64,000 nucleotides of DNA from the NCBI GenBank assembly GCA_002835675.1, contig PIZR01000001.1, forward strand, positions 59,493 through 123,492, written 5' to 3'. Within the stretch, counting starts at the first letter, position 1. Every line of letters starts with the position of its first letter. This DNA is from Bacillus sp. BA3 (GTDB taxonomy: Bacteria > Bacillota > Bacilli > Bacillales > DSM-1321). Made by a program: the position numbers and the translations under genes. This document shows, piece after piece, positions 1 to 8,812 of this stretch. Under the pieces are notes generated by a model. It did no database searches. It had not been told where the DNA came from and was given only the letters and a program-made list of their open reading frames with translations.

Positions 1-167
1 TATAATGTTTTTATAGTTAAGAAGAGATAACATTGTGTTACGTTTCATCCAACTTTTTATGCTAATTATTCAAAGTGTGGGAGGAATATTGAAAGGTTTT
101 TTAGACAACTTCAGTGAGGGGAAAAGAATGGTTATTGCTTGTTTAAAACTAAAGGGGGAAGTTGTCA

Positions 168-1811
168 ATGAACTTTGAAGTTAAATTATCTGTAAATGAA
201 ATTTTAAAAAATAAACACTTTGCAAGTGCTAAGGTTTTGGCTGGCAAAGGAGGACTTGATCGGCTTGTTCGATGGGTCCATGTAATGGAGGTAGATTCAA
301 TTGAAAGCCTCTTGAATGGGAATGAATTGATTCTATCTACAGGGGTTGGATGGAAAGGAGGTGAAAATACTTTTACTTCATTAATTCAACAATCCATTGA
401 TGCTAACGCAGCTGGTCTTTGTATTGAGTTAGGAACATACATCTCCGAGATACCAGAAGCCGCTTTACAACTAGCCAATACAAATGACTTTCCCTTAATC
501 GTTTTTCAGAAAAAAGTTCGCTTTATTGACATTACACAGGAATTACATAGCCTCTTGATTAAAAAGCATTATAGAATTTTGACTGATTTAGAAGATTACT
601 CAAATAGGTTAAACCAGCTTCTTCTTTCGGCAAACCCACAACAAAGAATTCTCCAGTTAATACATGAACATTTAAAATTAACAGTTTTATACATTACCAA
701 TCAAGGTGAAATTGAAATTATTTCTAAGAAGGAAAGAGCAGAGGAAGAGAAAATAATACAATTGTTTAAAAGTAACAACATATCAAAACATATGAGTGTG
801 GCACATCAATCTGTACAGGCTTTAAACCAAACTTTTGCTGATCTCTTTGTTTTTTCGGAATCAGGTTCCATAACAGAATTTGAATCCCTCATCCTAGATC
901 GCAGTGCTATAGCATTGGCACAAAGCCTTTTGCGTGAATTATATATTGAAGAACAGAGAAAAACTAAAGAAGCGGAATGGGTACGGCGTTGGCTTGAAGG
1001 GGAAAATAGCGCTGAACAGATTCAAAAATATCTTTCAGAGCTTGAACCTAATCTCAAATCCAATACTTACACGGTTTTACTTTGTAAAGCAGATAACATA
1101 GAAAAAGTAAGTTCAGAATTTAACTATATAAAAATCTACTGTCGTTCAATGTTTGAACAAAAAGGTATATTTTTATTGACAGATATAGGGAAAAATCAAA
1201 TTATTTTTATCCTTATAAACAAATGGAAGAAAGAAGACTTTAAGCGCAGAATACAAGAAGGAATAGAAGTTCTGAAAAATTCTGACTCTTTTAAAAAATA
1301 TAAATTTTCAGATTTCAGTTTCAACGTCGGTAAATTTGTTACTAATCTAAACGAAGTTAGAAACAGCTATACTTCAGCAAAAGAGACTATGAATATTCGA
1401 GAAAAAATACCCAATGAATTAAACAGTATTTTTTATGAAGATTTATATATTTTTCGGATGGTATTAGCTGCTCATGATCAAGGAATCCTTAACGAATTCA
1501 TCACAGATTATATAGGTCCAGTTATATCACAAGATCAGCAGAATAGTGGAGAATTACTAAAAACATTAAAAACATATTTACAATGTAAAGGTGCAAAAAA
1601 AGAAACAGCCGAACAACTTCACATTGTACGTCAAACCCTGTATCATCGACTCGAAAAATTATATGAATTAATTGGAAGGGATTTCATGGATCCATATAAA
1701 CGTCAAGCCATAGAAGTTGCCATTTCCTCTTATGAATATATTTCTGCTTCTCAGTCTAAGTCTGAATATGAAAATACTACGTTTCCGCGGGTGGTTAACC
1801 GATTGTATTAA
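168..1811 (+). CDS. PucR-family transcriptional regulator
   Basis: This is a cytoplasmic DNA-binding regulator of the PucR/CdaR type. The N-terminal ~120 residues match the PucR ligand-sensing domain (LSVNEILKN, then a run with ELILSTGVGWKG). The middle is a degenerate GGDEF-like/CdaR region. The last ~70 residues form the PucR-type helix-turn-helix (RQTLYHRLEKLYELIG). I chose ATG 168 over the in-frame TTG 162 because the AAAGGGGG ribosome site at 151-158 is 9 nt from the ATG and only 3 nt from the TTG. The gene heads a beta-alanine-type catabolic cluster. From memory, a PucR-type activator of beta-alanine use (BasR) is known in Bacillus megaterium, so a similar job is inferred. Three downstream promoters share a motif that could be its operator. 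The family call is firm; the ligand is inferred. Confidence 0.9.
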   Translation: MNFEVKLSVNEILKNKHFASAKVLAGKGGLDRLVRWVHVMEVDSIESLLNGNELILSTGVGWKGGENTFTSLIQQSIDANAAGLCIELGTYISEIPEAALQLANTNDFPLIVFQKKVRFIDITQELHSLLIKKHYRILTDLEDYSNRLNQLLLSANPQQRILQLIHEHLKLTVLYITNQGEIEIISKKERAEEEKIIQLFKSNNISKHMSVAHQSVQALNQTFADLFVFSESGSITEFESLILDRSAIALAQSLLRELYIEEQRKTKEAEWVRRWLEGENSAEQIQKYLSELEPNLKSNTYTVLLCKADNIEKVSSEFNYIKIYCRSMFEQKGIFLLTDIGKNQIIFILINKWKKEDFKRRIQEGIEVLKNSDSFKKYKFSDFSFNVGKFVTNLNEVRNSYTSAKETMNIREKIPNELNSIFYEDLYIFRMVLAAHDQGILNEFITDYIGPVISQDQQNSGELLKTLKTYLQCKGAKKETAEQLHIVRQTLYHRLEKLYELIGRDFMDPYKRQAIEVAISSYEYISASQSKSEYENTTFPRVVNRLY

Positions 1812-1923
1812 ACTAAGGTCTTTTGTATTATTTGGAAGCAAGAAAACCTATAGCATGGTAGCACTCTTTACCCTTTAGCTTTTGAGCAATGATGAAGAGG
1901 ATATAAAACGCTAAGATCTATTT

Positions 1924-1945
1924 CATCATTTAGATACAAATGATG
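1924..1945. repeat. 8-bp inverted repeat in the pucR-symporter gap
   Basis: CATCATTT and AAATGATG are separated by 6 nt, followed by TTTTAAA. It lies 113 nt after the pucR stop and about 160 nt before the symporter start. It could be a weak terminator or an operator. The rest of the 292-nt gap shows no gene. Confidence 0.4.
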
Positions 1946-2103
1946 TTTTAAACAACTAAGTGAATGATACCTCTAAAAGAATGAGTTCTAATAGCAGCTA
2001 AGAAAGACTGATTAGTTTTGTATCTTTTTAAAAAAGAAGGATTGCAGAACATATACAATTTACCAATCTGTAAATTGAGAATCTAAGTAAAGGGTGTGCG
2101 TTT

Positions 2104-3585
2104 ATGGATAATTTAGTAAATTGGCTGAATGGATATGTATGGAGTCCATTACTTGTATATGGTTTTTTAGGACTGGGGCTGCTTTTTTCTATCTCCACTC
2201 GTTTTGTCCAAATAAGGTTTATAAAAGACATGATTAAGCTGTCCTTTGAAGGTGGAGATTCAAAAGCCGGAGTTACGTCTTTTCAAGCACTTGCGATGTC
2301 ATTGGGCAGCCGGGTTGGTACCGGGAATATAGCAGGTGTGGCTACCGCCATTGCCTTGGGAGGACCCGGCGCGGTTTTTTGGATGTGGGTTACCGCATTC
2401 TTGGGCAGTGCAACTTCGTTCATCGAAATCACGCTTACCCAGATCTACAAAAGGAAGATTGATGGACAGTATCGGGGCGGGACACCATATTACATTGAAA
2501 AGGGACTGAAGCTCAGGAAGTTTGCCATTTTCTCTGCCGTTCTCTCGTTAATTGTGATGAGCTGTTTATGGCCAGGTGTTCAGGCTAATACCGTAGCGCT
2601 CACGATGAACAGTGCTCTTGGAATACCCCCTATGGTAACTGGGGTCGGTATCATTGTGCTGCTGGGGTTTATCATTTTTGGTGGTGTTAAGCGGATTGCC
2701 AAAACTGCAGAAATCATGGTTCCATTTATGGCTATTGGCTATATCATCGTTTGTATTATCGTTTTAAGCTTGAACTTTTCGCAAATTCCCAGTGTGATTT
2801 CGCTGATTTTCACCAGTGCTTTTAATTTAAATTCCACTTTTGGCGGATTGATGGGTTCTGCAATTGCATGGGGTGTACAAAGGGGCGTTTATTCGAGTGG
2901 AGCTGGTCTAGGCAGTGAAACGTTTGAATCAGGTGCAGCGGAAGTATCCCATCCAGCAAAACAAGGTTTGGTTCAAGCCTTCTCAGTTTACATTGATACC
3001 TTACTAATCTGTTCTGCTACAGCATTCATGATTCTGATCACAGGGATGTACAATGTGGCACCGGAAGGGATGGCCCCTATTGTGAATAAGGTTGGAGGCG
3101 CAGAGCCATCTGTGTATACTCAGCTCGCTGTTGATTCAGTGTTGCCGCATTTCGGCGCGGGTTTCCTAGCAGTATCCTTATTCTTCTTCTGTTTTACCAC
3201 GCTGCTGTCTTATTATTACAAAGCTGAAACAAACCTTGCTTTTCTGGCACAAAGCCAGAAAATAAAGTCTAGTTGGCCAAACCATGTCTTAAAAGTTGTC
3301 CTCTTGATCACTTCATTTTACGGAAGTGTGAAAACAGCAGCTGTTGTGTGGGCAATGGGTGATTTAGGGATGGGGGCCATGGCCTGGGTAAATCTTGTTG
3401 CGATCTTTCTTCTAATCAAGCCGGCTTTACGGGTGTTAAAAGATTATGAAATGCAGAAAAAAGCAGGAAAAGATCCTGTTTTTAACCCGGTAGAGTTAGG
3501 AATCAAAGACGCCGAATTTTGGGAAGAAAAGTATAAAGAAACGCAAGGAAATAAACCAAGAGAAGGGAAAACCCTATCTATTTGA
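2104..3585 (+). CDS. alanine/glycine:cation symporter (AGCS family), copy 1
   Basis: An inner-membrane, Na+- or H+-coupled small amino-acid importer of the AGCS family. The 493-residue protein is the usual family length, with about ten hydrophobic segments. It carries the family signature GSRVGTGNIAGVATAIALGG at residues ~60-80 and a conserved GVYSSGAGLGSETFESGAAE run near residue 260. ATG 2104 follows an AAAGGG ribosome site. A rho-independent terminator at 3684-3726 closes the unit, so it is probably monocistronic. A near-duplicate is encoded at 8813-10294, with long identical stretches. The neighbouring mmsA and omega-transaminase genes suggest beta-alanine or alanine as substrate; that is inference. 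I did not see the shared promoter motif upstream of this copy. Confidence 0.93.
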   Translation: MDNLVNWLNGYVWSPLLVYGFLGLGLLFSISTRFVQIRFIKDMIKLSFEGGDSKAGVTSFQALAMSLGSRVGTGNIAGVATAIALGGPGAVFWMWVTAFLGSATSFIEITLTQIYKRKIDGQYRGGTPYYIEKGLKLRKFAIFSAVLSLIVMSCLWPGVQANTVALTMNSALGIPPMVTGVGIIVLLGFIIFGGVKRIAKTAEIMVPFMAIGYIIVCIIVLSLNFSQIPSVISLIFTSAFNLNSTFGGLMGSAIAWGVQRGVYSSGAGLGSETFESGAAEVSHPAKQGLVQAFSVYIDTLLICSATAFMILITGMYNVAPEGMAPIVNKVGGAEPSVYTQLAVDSVLPHFGAGFLAVSLFFFCFTTLLSYYYKAETNLAFLAQSQKIKSSWPNHVLKVVLLITSFYGSVKTAAVVWAMGDLGMGAMAWVNLVAIFLLIKPALRVLKDYEMQKKAGKDPVFNPVELGIKDAEFWEEKYKETQGNKPREGKTLSI

Positions 3586-3683
3586 AAAGTGAACGGCATT
3601 AAAAGCTTTTAATGAAGAGATTATGGTTTAACAGGTAATTAGAAGTTAAGCATTCTACTGACAAGACCTATTGTATTTATTTT

Positions 3684-3726
3684 CAATCCTCTCCAAAAGT
3701 GAAATTTTTAGGGAGAGGATTGTTTT
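3684..3726 (+). terminator. rho-independent terminator after symporter 1
   Basis: CAATCCTCTCC (3684-3694) pairs with GGAGAGGATTG (3712-3722), followed by TTTT. Confidence 0.8.
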
Positions 3727-3819
3727 ATGTTTAACGGTTTAAAGATAAAAAGGACTTCTCTTTATAAGCAAATGAAGTATCTTCATTTAATAGAATACTA
3801 ACCGGAAAGGGATAAGTGG

Positions 3820-4002
3820 ATGTTTTTAAAAGAATTCATAAAAAGTCATTTAATCACCATTAACTATTATGAGGACGGTGTGTTACAAACACGTAAGGGT
3901 CGTGTTTACAATCTTGATCCGTACGAACAAACCGTTTCTTTGGAAGATGAAACTCAACAGGTCTACGCCATTCGTTTGTCTGGTATTAGGAGTATTTGTT
4001 AA
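3820..4002 (+). CDS. YolD-like family small protein
   Basis: A 60-residue protein whose sequence (ITINYYEDGVLQTRKGRVY, then a region ending in SGIRSI) matches the C-terminal beta-rich core of YolD-like proteins. In Bacillus these are often linked to UvrX/Y-family DNA polymerases and SOS genes. It is shorter than the ~100-110 residue family norm and lacks the N-terminal part. It may be a short form or a truncated relic. ATG 3820 has a GGAAAGGG ribosome site 8-13 nt upstream. No partner polymerase lies nearby. Function is not established. Confidence 0.65.
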   Translation: MFLKEFIKSHLITINYYEDGVLQTRKGRVYNLDPYEQTVSLEDETQQVYAIRLSGIRSIC

Positions 4003-4081
4003 TTATTATGCTTTTAACAATTTTTTGTGGATTTAAAAATAGTATATAGACAATTAAGATCCTAGGATTCTATTGAAAAGG

Positions 4082-4268
4082 ATGAACGGGATAAAAAGAA
4101 ATCTATCTCTTCTTAGAAAAGAAGTATTAGCTACACATCTAATCGTTATGGTATTTTCCCCCGTTCATTTTGTTCCTAACAAAGGAGGTAAATGAACGGA
4201 ATTTTAATAAGTATCTTCCTTTAAAGAGAGCTATTACAATTCCTACTAGGAAAAGGAGAAGAATTCAA
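4082..4268 (+). promoter_or_regulatory. leader with alternative stems and two tiny overlapping ORFs
   Basis: The same 8-mer, ATGAACGG, occurs at 4082 and 4192. Its complement CCGTTCAT lies between them at 4161-4168, so the middle copy can pair with either flank. The 3' pairing (CGTTCATTT 4162-4170 with AAATGAACG 4190-4198) holds an AAAGGAGGT ribosome site in its loop. ATG 4082, preceded by AAAAGG, opens a 37-codon frame ending at TGA 4193-4195. This overlaps ATG 4192 as ATGA; the latter opens a 10-codon frame ending at 4224. The SDR gene starts 44 nt later. The layout resembles a translation-coupled attenuator but could be decay of a longer gene. Confidence 0.35.
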
Positions 4269-4961
4269 ATGGATGTTCATGTTGTTGTGATTACAGGGGC
4301 TGGAAGTGGATTGGGTGCTTCATTGGCAAAAAAATATTCTGATCTAGGCTGTCATGTATGTTTGCTTGGACGAACTCAAACAAAACTTATTCGAACAGCT
4401 GAAACATTAAGCCATAATCATTCTATTTATGAAGTAGACATTTCATCTAAAAGTGATGTAGCAAAAGTCATGCAATTAATTAAAGAAGAAGTTGGACAAA
4501 TTGATCTATTAATTAACAATGCAGGAGTTGGGATCTTTGATTTGACTGAAAATTTAAGTGAAGAATCCATCCACCAAATGATTGATATTAACTTAAAAGG
4601 AACCATCTTTTGTACTCAAGAAGTATTAAACGACATGAAAAAGAGAAATCAAGGCTATATTGTCAACATTGTCTCTTTGTCTGGTAAGCGAGGAAAAGCT
4701 ATTGAGTCGGTTTATAGTGCAAGTAAATTTGGCGCAAGAGGATTTACTGAAAGTTTAGCGATTGAACTTGAGCATACTGCGATTAGAGTATTTGGAGCTT
4801 ATATGGGGAATATGAAAACTGAATTATGGGGGGGAGCTAGTTCAGAAGACACGTTTATGGAACCGGATGATGTTGCAGATGTCATTATGGAAAGTATCAA
4901 ACCGCGAAAATACGCATTAGTTGAAGAAATTATTATTAAAAATAATAAAGAAAAATATTAA
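4269..4961 (+). CDS. short-chain dehydrogenase/reductase (SDR)
   Basis: A classical SDR oxidoreductase of 230 residues, using NAD(P)(H) on an unknown alcohol or carbonyl substrate. The N-terminal Rossmann motif TGAGSGLG is at residues ~9-16. NNAG (LINNAGVG) is mid-protein, and the catalytic Ser and YSASKFG (YxxxK) follow near residue 145. The open frame extends upstream to 4170, but the AAAGGAGAA site at 4252-4260 sits 8-10 nt before ATG 4269, and the SDR fold begins immediately there. It stands alone between the YolD-like gene and an IS remnant. Substrate cannot be read from context. Confidence 0.85.
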   Translation: MDVHVVVITGAGSGLGASLAKKYSDLGCHVCLLGRTQTKLIRTAETLSHNHSIYEVDISSKSDVAKVMQLIKEEVGQIDLLINNAGVGIFDLTENLSEESIHQMIDINLKGTIFCTQEVLNDMKKRNQGYIVNIVSLSGKRGKAIESVYSASKFGARGFTESLAIELEHTAIRVFGAYMGNMKTELWGGASSEDTFMEPDDVADVIMESIKPRKYALVEEIIIKNNKEKY

Positions 4962-5081
4962 AGAAAGCGTTAATATAAAATCTCTACCATATTCAAGATA
5001 AGGGATGCTCTATCAAAATCTTTGTTGTAGGTAAGAGGTTGATAGGCCTGGCATTGCATAGCTGTAATTTATATACGAATA

Positions 5082-5240
5082 CACCTCTGAATACATATCT
5101 TTCACCAATTCGTAAATGAAAGTGAAGACAATGGAAGCCTCAATTTTACCAACCAAAAGGTTCGCCGGTACCAGTTGATCTAAAATAATCATTTCAAGTT
5201 GATCTCGTTGAATAGAATGATGTTTCGAAAGCATCCTCAT
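5082..5240 (-). pseudogene. IS1182-family transposase N-terminal remnant
   Basis: The reverse strand encodes a peptide starting MRMLSKHHSIQRDQLEMIIL and including FIYELVKDMYSEV. This is the conserved N-terminus of IS1182-type transposases. Similarity ends after about 53 residues, and the frame then runs into unrelated sequence (to 5013). No DDE catalytic core remains. It is a decayed insertion-sequence stub. Confidence 0.7.
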
Positions 5241-5318
5241 TACCTCAAGTTTTAATAGATCTATTTTAAAACAAAAAAGACTGTAGGCAAAAGGAGTTCT
5301 ATCTAAACTTTAAAAATA

Positions 5319-5446
5319 GTTGATTGGAGCGGGTGTGCGAGACTCCTGCGGGAATAGCGAGTCCAAGGGAGACCCCACAGGCGCATGTGCGCCGAGGAGG
5401 CTCCCGGACCGCCCGCGGAAAGCGAGTGCCCTACGTTCCAATCAAC
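5319..5446. repeat. GC-rich Bacillaceae interspersed repeat with terminal inverted repeats
   Basis: A 128-bp element bounded by GTTGATTGGAGC (5319-5330) and GTTCCAATCAAC (5435-5446), an 11/12 inverted repeat. The core includes GAGACTCCTGCGGGAA, GAGACCCCACAGGCGC and GGACCGCCCGCGGAAAGCGA. It is strikingly GC-rich against the surrounding AT-rich DNA. I recall near-identical elements scattered in Bacillus and relatives, apparently non-coding and MITE- or REP-like. Open frames on both strands here are by-products of GC richness. Only one copy is in this window. Confidence 0.75.
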
Positions 5447-5559
5447 GTCCAAATTTGTACACTCTGTGAAATCCTTAAAAGGGTTTCTTTTTTTATGACA
5501 ATATGTAAATAATTTCATCTACTCGTATTCATGATGCAGAAAAAAATGACAGAATATTT

Positions 5560-5601
5560 TACACCTTGTCTAATGGTCTGTATTTATATAACCAATATAA
5601 T
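5560..5601 (+). promoter_or_regulatory. shared promoter module 1 (mmsA operon)
   Basis: TTTACACCTTGTCTAATG at 5558-5575 is followed by the -10-like TATAAT at 5596-5601. The C of GTC (5570) lies exactly 26 nt before the -10. The same geometry occurs before genes at 8813 and 10425. There is no good -35 hexamer, which suits activator dependence. Confidence 0.6.
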
Positions 5602-5647
5602 GAGCTCAAGGTATTACTAAGTTTTCATAAAATAGGAGGTTTTAATA

Positions 5648-7105
5648 GTGGAATTAACGAAGGAAGTTCAAATGTTAAAGAACTATATTGGTGGACAATG
5701 GGTGGAATCGGCAAGTGAGCAAATTGAGGAAGTACCAAATCCAGCAACTGGAGAAATCATTGCCCGCATTCCAATTTCTACTCGTGAAGAATTAAACCAA
5801 GCGGTTTTGGCTGCTAAGGAAGCTTTTAAAAAATGGAGAAAAGTTGCTGTGCCTCGACGTGCTCGAATTTTGTTCCGTTATCAACAATTATTAGTAGAGA
5901 ATTGGGAGGATTTAGCAAAAATTATTACCCTGGAAAACGGAAAAAGTTATGCCGAAGCATACGGAGAAGTACAACGGGGGATTGAATGTGTAGAATTTGC
6001 CGCAGGTGCCCCTACTTTAATGATGGGAGATCAACTTCCTGATATTGCTACTGGTGTTGAGTCAGGCATGTATCGCTATCCAATTGGCGTTATTGGTGGA
6101 ATCACACCTTTTAATTTTCCGATGATGGTTCCGTGCTGGATGTTCCCACTTGCCATTGCATGTGGAAACACTTTTGTATTGAAGCCATCTGAAAGAACAC
6201 CATTGTTGGCTAATCGTTTAGCTGAATTATTTAAAGAAGCAGGACTTCCTGATGGGGTATTAAATATTATCCATGGCGCACATGAGGTGGTTAATGGCAT
6301 TTTGGAAAATGAGGATATAAAAGCAGTATCTTTTGTAGGTTCTCAGCCTGTAGCTGAGTATATATACAAAACTGCAGCAGCTAACGGTAAACGTGTACAA
6401 GCTCTGGCAGGAGCAAAAAACCACTCAATCGTCATGCCTGATGCAGATCTGGACAACGCTGTAACGAATATTACCGGTGCTGCTTTTGGATCTGCAGGTG
6501 AGCGTTGTATGGCTGCTTCAGTAGTCGTTGCAGTTGGAGATGTTGCGGACGAATTAATCGATCGGCTTAAAAAAGCAGCTGATGAAATTACAATAGGAAA
6601 CGGGATGGATGAAGGTGTGTTTCTTGGCCCTGTAATTCGTGAATCCCATAAAGAACGTACGCTCAGTTACATAGAAATTGGCAAGGCGGAAGGTGCTTCC
6701 TTAATTCGTGATGGAAGAAACGATGAAGGGAATGAGCAGGGATACTTTGTTGGACCTACGATTTTTGACAATGTGCAAACAGGAATGAAAATCTGGCAAG
6801 ACGAAATTTTTGCTCCGGTACTTTCGATTGTCCGAGTGGACAGTTTAGAAGAAGCCATTGAACTGACAAACAAGTCTGAGTTCGCAAATGGTGCATGTTT
6901 ATATACAGACAGTGCAAAAGCCATTCGTGAATTCCGTGAAGAAATTGATGCAGGCATGCTTGGCGTTAATCTTGGGGTTCCGGCTCCTATGGCGTTCTTC
7001 CCGTTCTCGGGCTATAAAAAATCCTTCTACGGCGATCTTCATGCAAATGGAAAAGACGGAGTGGAATTCTACACTCGCAAGAAAATGCTTACTGCCCGTT
7101 ACTAA
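5648..7105 (+). CDS. mmsA: CoA-acylating methylmalonate/malonate-semialdehyde dehydrogenase
   Basis: A cytoplasmic ALDH-superfamily enzyme that oxidises (methyl)malonate semialdehyde with NAD+ and CoA to propionyl- or acetyl-CoA. The 485-residue length fits the MmsA/IolA family. The catalytic cysteine lies in [10 protein letters not shown] (~residue 285), and [19 protein letters not shown] is the conserved early motif. GTG 5648 follows AGGAGG (5635-5640) by 7 nt. It is 43 nt upstream of an omega-transaminase gene, so malonate semialdehyde from beta-alanine is the likely substrate. From memory, the same pairing (PydA/PydD-type) occurs in Bacillus megaterium. A promoter module sits at 5560-5601. 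Confidence 0.92.
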   Translation: MELTKEVQMLKNYIGGQWVESASEQIEEVPNPATGEIIARIPISTREELNQAVLAAKEAFKKWRKVAVPRRARILFRYQQLLVENWEDLAKIITLENGKSYAEAYGEVQRGIECVEFAAGAPTLMMGDQLPDIATGVESGMYRYPIGVIGGITPFNFPMMVPCWMFPLAIACGNTFVLKPSERTPLLANRLAELFKEAGLPDGVLNIIHGAHEVVNGILENEDIKAVSFVGSQPVAEYIYKTAAANGKRVQALAGAKNHSIVMPDADLDNAVTNITGAAFGSAGERCMAASVVVAVGDVADELIDRLKKAADEITIGNGMDEGVFLGPVIRESHKERTLSYIEIGKAEGASLIRDGRNDEGNEQGYFVGPTIFDNVQTGMKIWQDEIFAPVLSIVRVDSLEEAIELTNKSEFANGACLYTDSAKAIREFREEIDAGMLGVNLGVPAPMAFFPFSGYKKSFYGDLHANGKDGVEFYTRKKMLTARY

Positions 7106-7148
7106 AAACTGATTTAAAATCATAAAAGAATGGAACGGAGAGCTGATA

Positions 7149-8492
7149 ATGATGCAAGTGACAGACCAAACACAAAACCTGCAAAAAACAGATGAAAAGT
7201 ACCTTTGGCATGCGATGAAGGGAGCGGCTTCTAATCCGGCAAATATAATTGCCACAAGTGCAGAAGGAGCATGGGTGACGGACATTGACGGCAACCGTTA
7301 TTTAGATGGTATGTCCGGCCTGTGGTGTGTAAATGTAGGATACGGCCGGAAAGAACTTGCCGAAGCGGCTTTTGAACAACTTCAGGAAATGCCCTATTTT
7401 CCTTTAACGCAAAGTCATGTTCCAGCTATTAAATTAGCAGAGAAATTGAATGAATGGCTTGGTGATGATTACGTTATTTTCTTTTCCAATAGCGGATCGG
7501 AAGCTAACGAAACAGCGTTTAAAATTGCCCGTCAATATCACCAGCAAAAAGGGGAGCAGGGGCGTTATAAGTTTATTTCACGCTATCGCGCTTATCATGG
7601 AAATTCAATGGGTGCTCTTGCAGCAACTGGCCAAGCGCAGCGAAAGTATAAATATGAGCCATTAGGGCAAGGCTTCTTGCATGTTGCACCGCCTGATACG
7701 TATCGCAATCCAGAAGATTCCCAAACACTGGCAAGTGCTGATGAAATCGACCGTGTTATGACATGGGAGCTAAGCGAAACAGTTGCTGGTGTGATTATGG
7801 AACCAATCATCACTGGAGGTGGAATACTAATGCCTCCAGATGGATACATGAAAAAAGTAAAAGAAATCTGTGAGAAGCATGGTGCGCTGCTTATTTGTGA
7901 TGAAGTCATTTGCGGATTTGGACGGACAGGGAAAGCATTTGGGTTTATGAACTATGACGTCAAACCAGATATTATTACAATGGCAAAAGGAATTACCAGT
8001 GCGTATCTTCCTTTATCGGCAACAGCTGTAAAAAGAGAGATTTATGAGGCCTATACAGTCACAGATGATTATGACCGCTTTCGCCATGTAAACACGTTTG
8101 GAGGAAATCCAGCTGCCTGTGCCTTGGCTTTGAAAAACCTGGAAATCATGGAGAATGAAAACCTCATTGAACGTTCCAGAGAGTTAGGCGAAAGGCTGTT
8201 AAAGGAGCTGGAAGTATTAAAAAAGCATCCGAATGTGGGTGATGTACGCGGGAAAGGTCTTCTACTAGGGGTTGAACTGGTTGAAAATAAGGAAACAAAA
8301 GAGCCGGCTGGAGTCGGAAAAATGAACAAAGTGATACAGCTTTGTAAAGAAAAAGGCTTGTTAGTAGGGAAAAATGGCGACACGGTTGCAGGGTATAACA
8401 ATGTTTTGCAACTTTCTCCTCCATTGAGCATTACGGAAGATGATTTTACATTTATAGTTAAAACGTTAACAGAAAGTATCTTTCAACTTTAA
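7149..8492 (+). CDS. class III omega-amino acid:pyruvate aminotransferase (probable beta-alanine transaminase)
   Basis: A PLP-dependent class III aminotransferase of 447 residues, full family length. The PLP lysine lies in ITMAKGITSAY (~residue 280). The cofactor-binding Asp lies in LLICDEVICGFGRTGK (~250), and SNSGSEANETA binds the PLP phosphate. ATG 7149 has GGAG 8-11 nt upstream; ATG 7152 is an alternative. It forms a two-gene operon with mmsA and ends at a terminator (8516-8543). The inferred reaction is beta-alanine + pyruvate to malonate semialdehyde + alanine, passed to MmsA. Taurine or other omega-amines remain possible substrates. Confidence 0.88.
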   Translation: MMQVTDQTQNLQKTDEKYLWHAMKGAASNPANIIATSAEGAWVTDIDGNRYLDGMSGLWCVNVGYGRKELAEAAFEQLQEMPYFPLTQSHVPAIKLAEKLNEWLGDDYVIFFSNSGSEANETAFKIARQYHQQKGEQGRYKFISRYRAYHGNSMGALAATGQAQRKYKYEPLGQGFLHVAPPDTYRNPEDSQTLASADEIDRVMTWELSETVAGVIMEPIITGGGILMPPDGYMKKVKEICEKHGALLICDEVICGFGRTGKAFGFMNYDVKPDIITMAKGITSAYLPLSATAVKREIYEAYTVTDDYDRFRHVNTFGGNPAACALALKNLEIMENENLIERSRELGERLLKELEVLKKHPNVGDVRGKGLLLGVELVENKETKEPAGVGKMNKVIQLCKEKGLLVGKNGDTVAGYNNVLQLSPPLSITEDDFTFIVKTLTESIFQL

Positions 8493-8515
8493 ATAAGAGT
8501 ATGTCGATACCACAT

Positions 8516-8543
8516 AAAACGATGGGCCTAGTCCCATCGTTTT
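8516..8543 (+). terminator. rho-independent terminator of the mmsA-transaminase operon
   Basis: AAAACGATGGG (8516-8526) pairs with CCCATCGTTTT (8533-8543), a perfect 11-bp stem with a T-rich tail. Confidence 0.85.
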
Positions 8544-8691
8544 ATCTATATAAGAAGAAGCGAAAAATAACTTTAAAAGATGTTTATTCCAATTGAAGAA
8601 TATGAACGGTTCGTTTTTCTCTCATTTTATTATAAAAAGTAAGATCATTAAGAATGTAAATGGTGGGTGTAAGACCAATAAACTAAAAAGC

Positions 8692-8735
8692 TTGACACAG
8701 TGTCTAATGTTAAAATTTTGTGAATATTTTATTTT
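8692..8735 (+). promoter_or_regulatory. shared promoter module 2 (symporter 2)
   Basis: TTGACACAGTGTCTAATG begins at 8692 and contains the perfect palindrome GACACAGTGTC (8694-8704). TATTTT at 8730-8735 lies 26 nt after the C of GTC, matching the other two modules. The rest of the 320-nt gap (8493-8812) holds only the upstream terminator and AT-rich DNA. Confidence 0.6.
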
Positions 8736-8812
8736 TAAATGAATGTTTCATTAATTTTAAAGGTTATGTGGAGGATGATGGAGCAAAAAAATAAGTGAAG
8801 AGGTGCTTGTTT

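Noticed and set aside
5303..5518. Open frames on both strands across the GC-rich repeat (62 and 71 codons)
   Set aside because: They arise from stop-poor GC-rich repeat DNA, lack ribosome sites and have no protein-like pattern.
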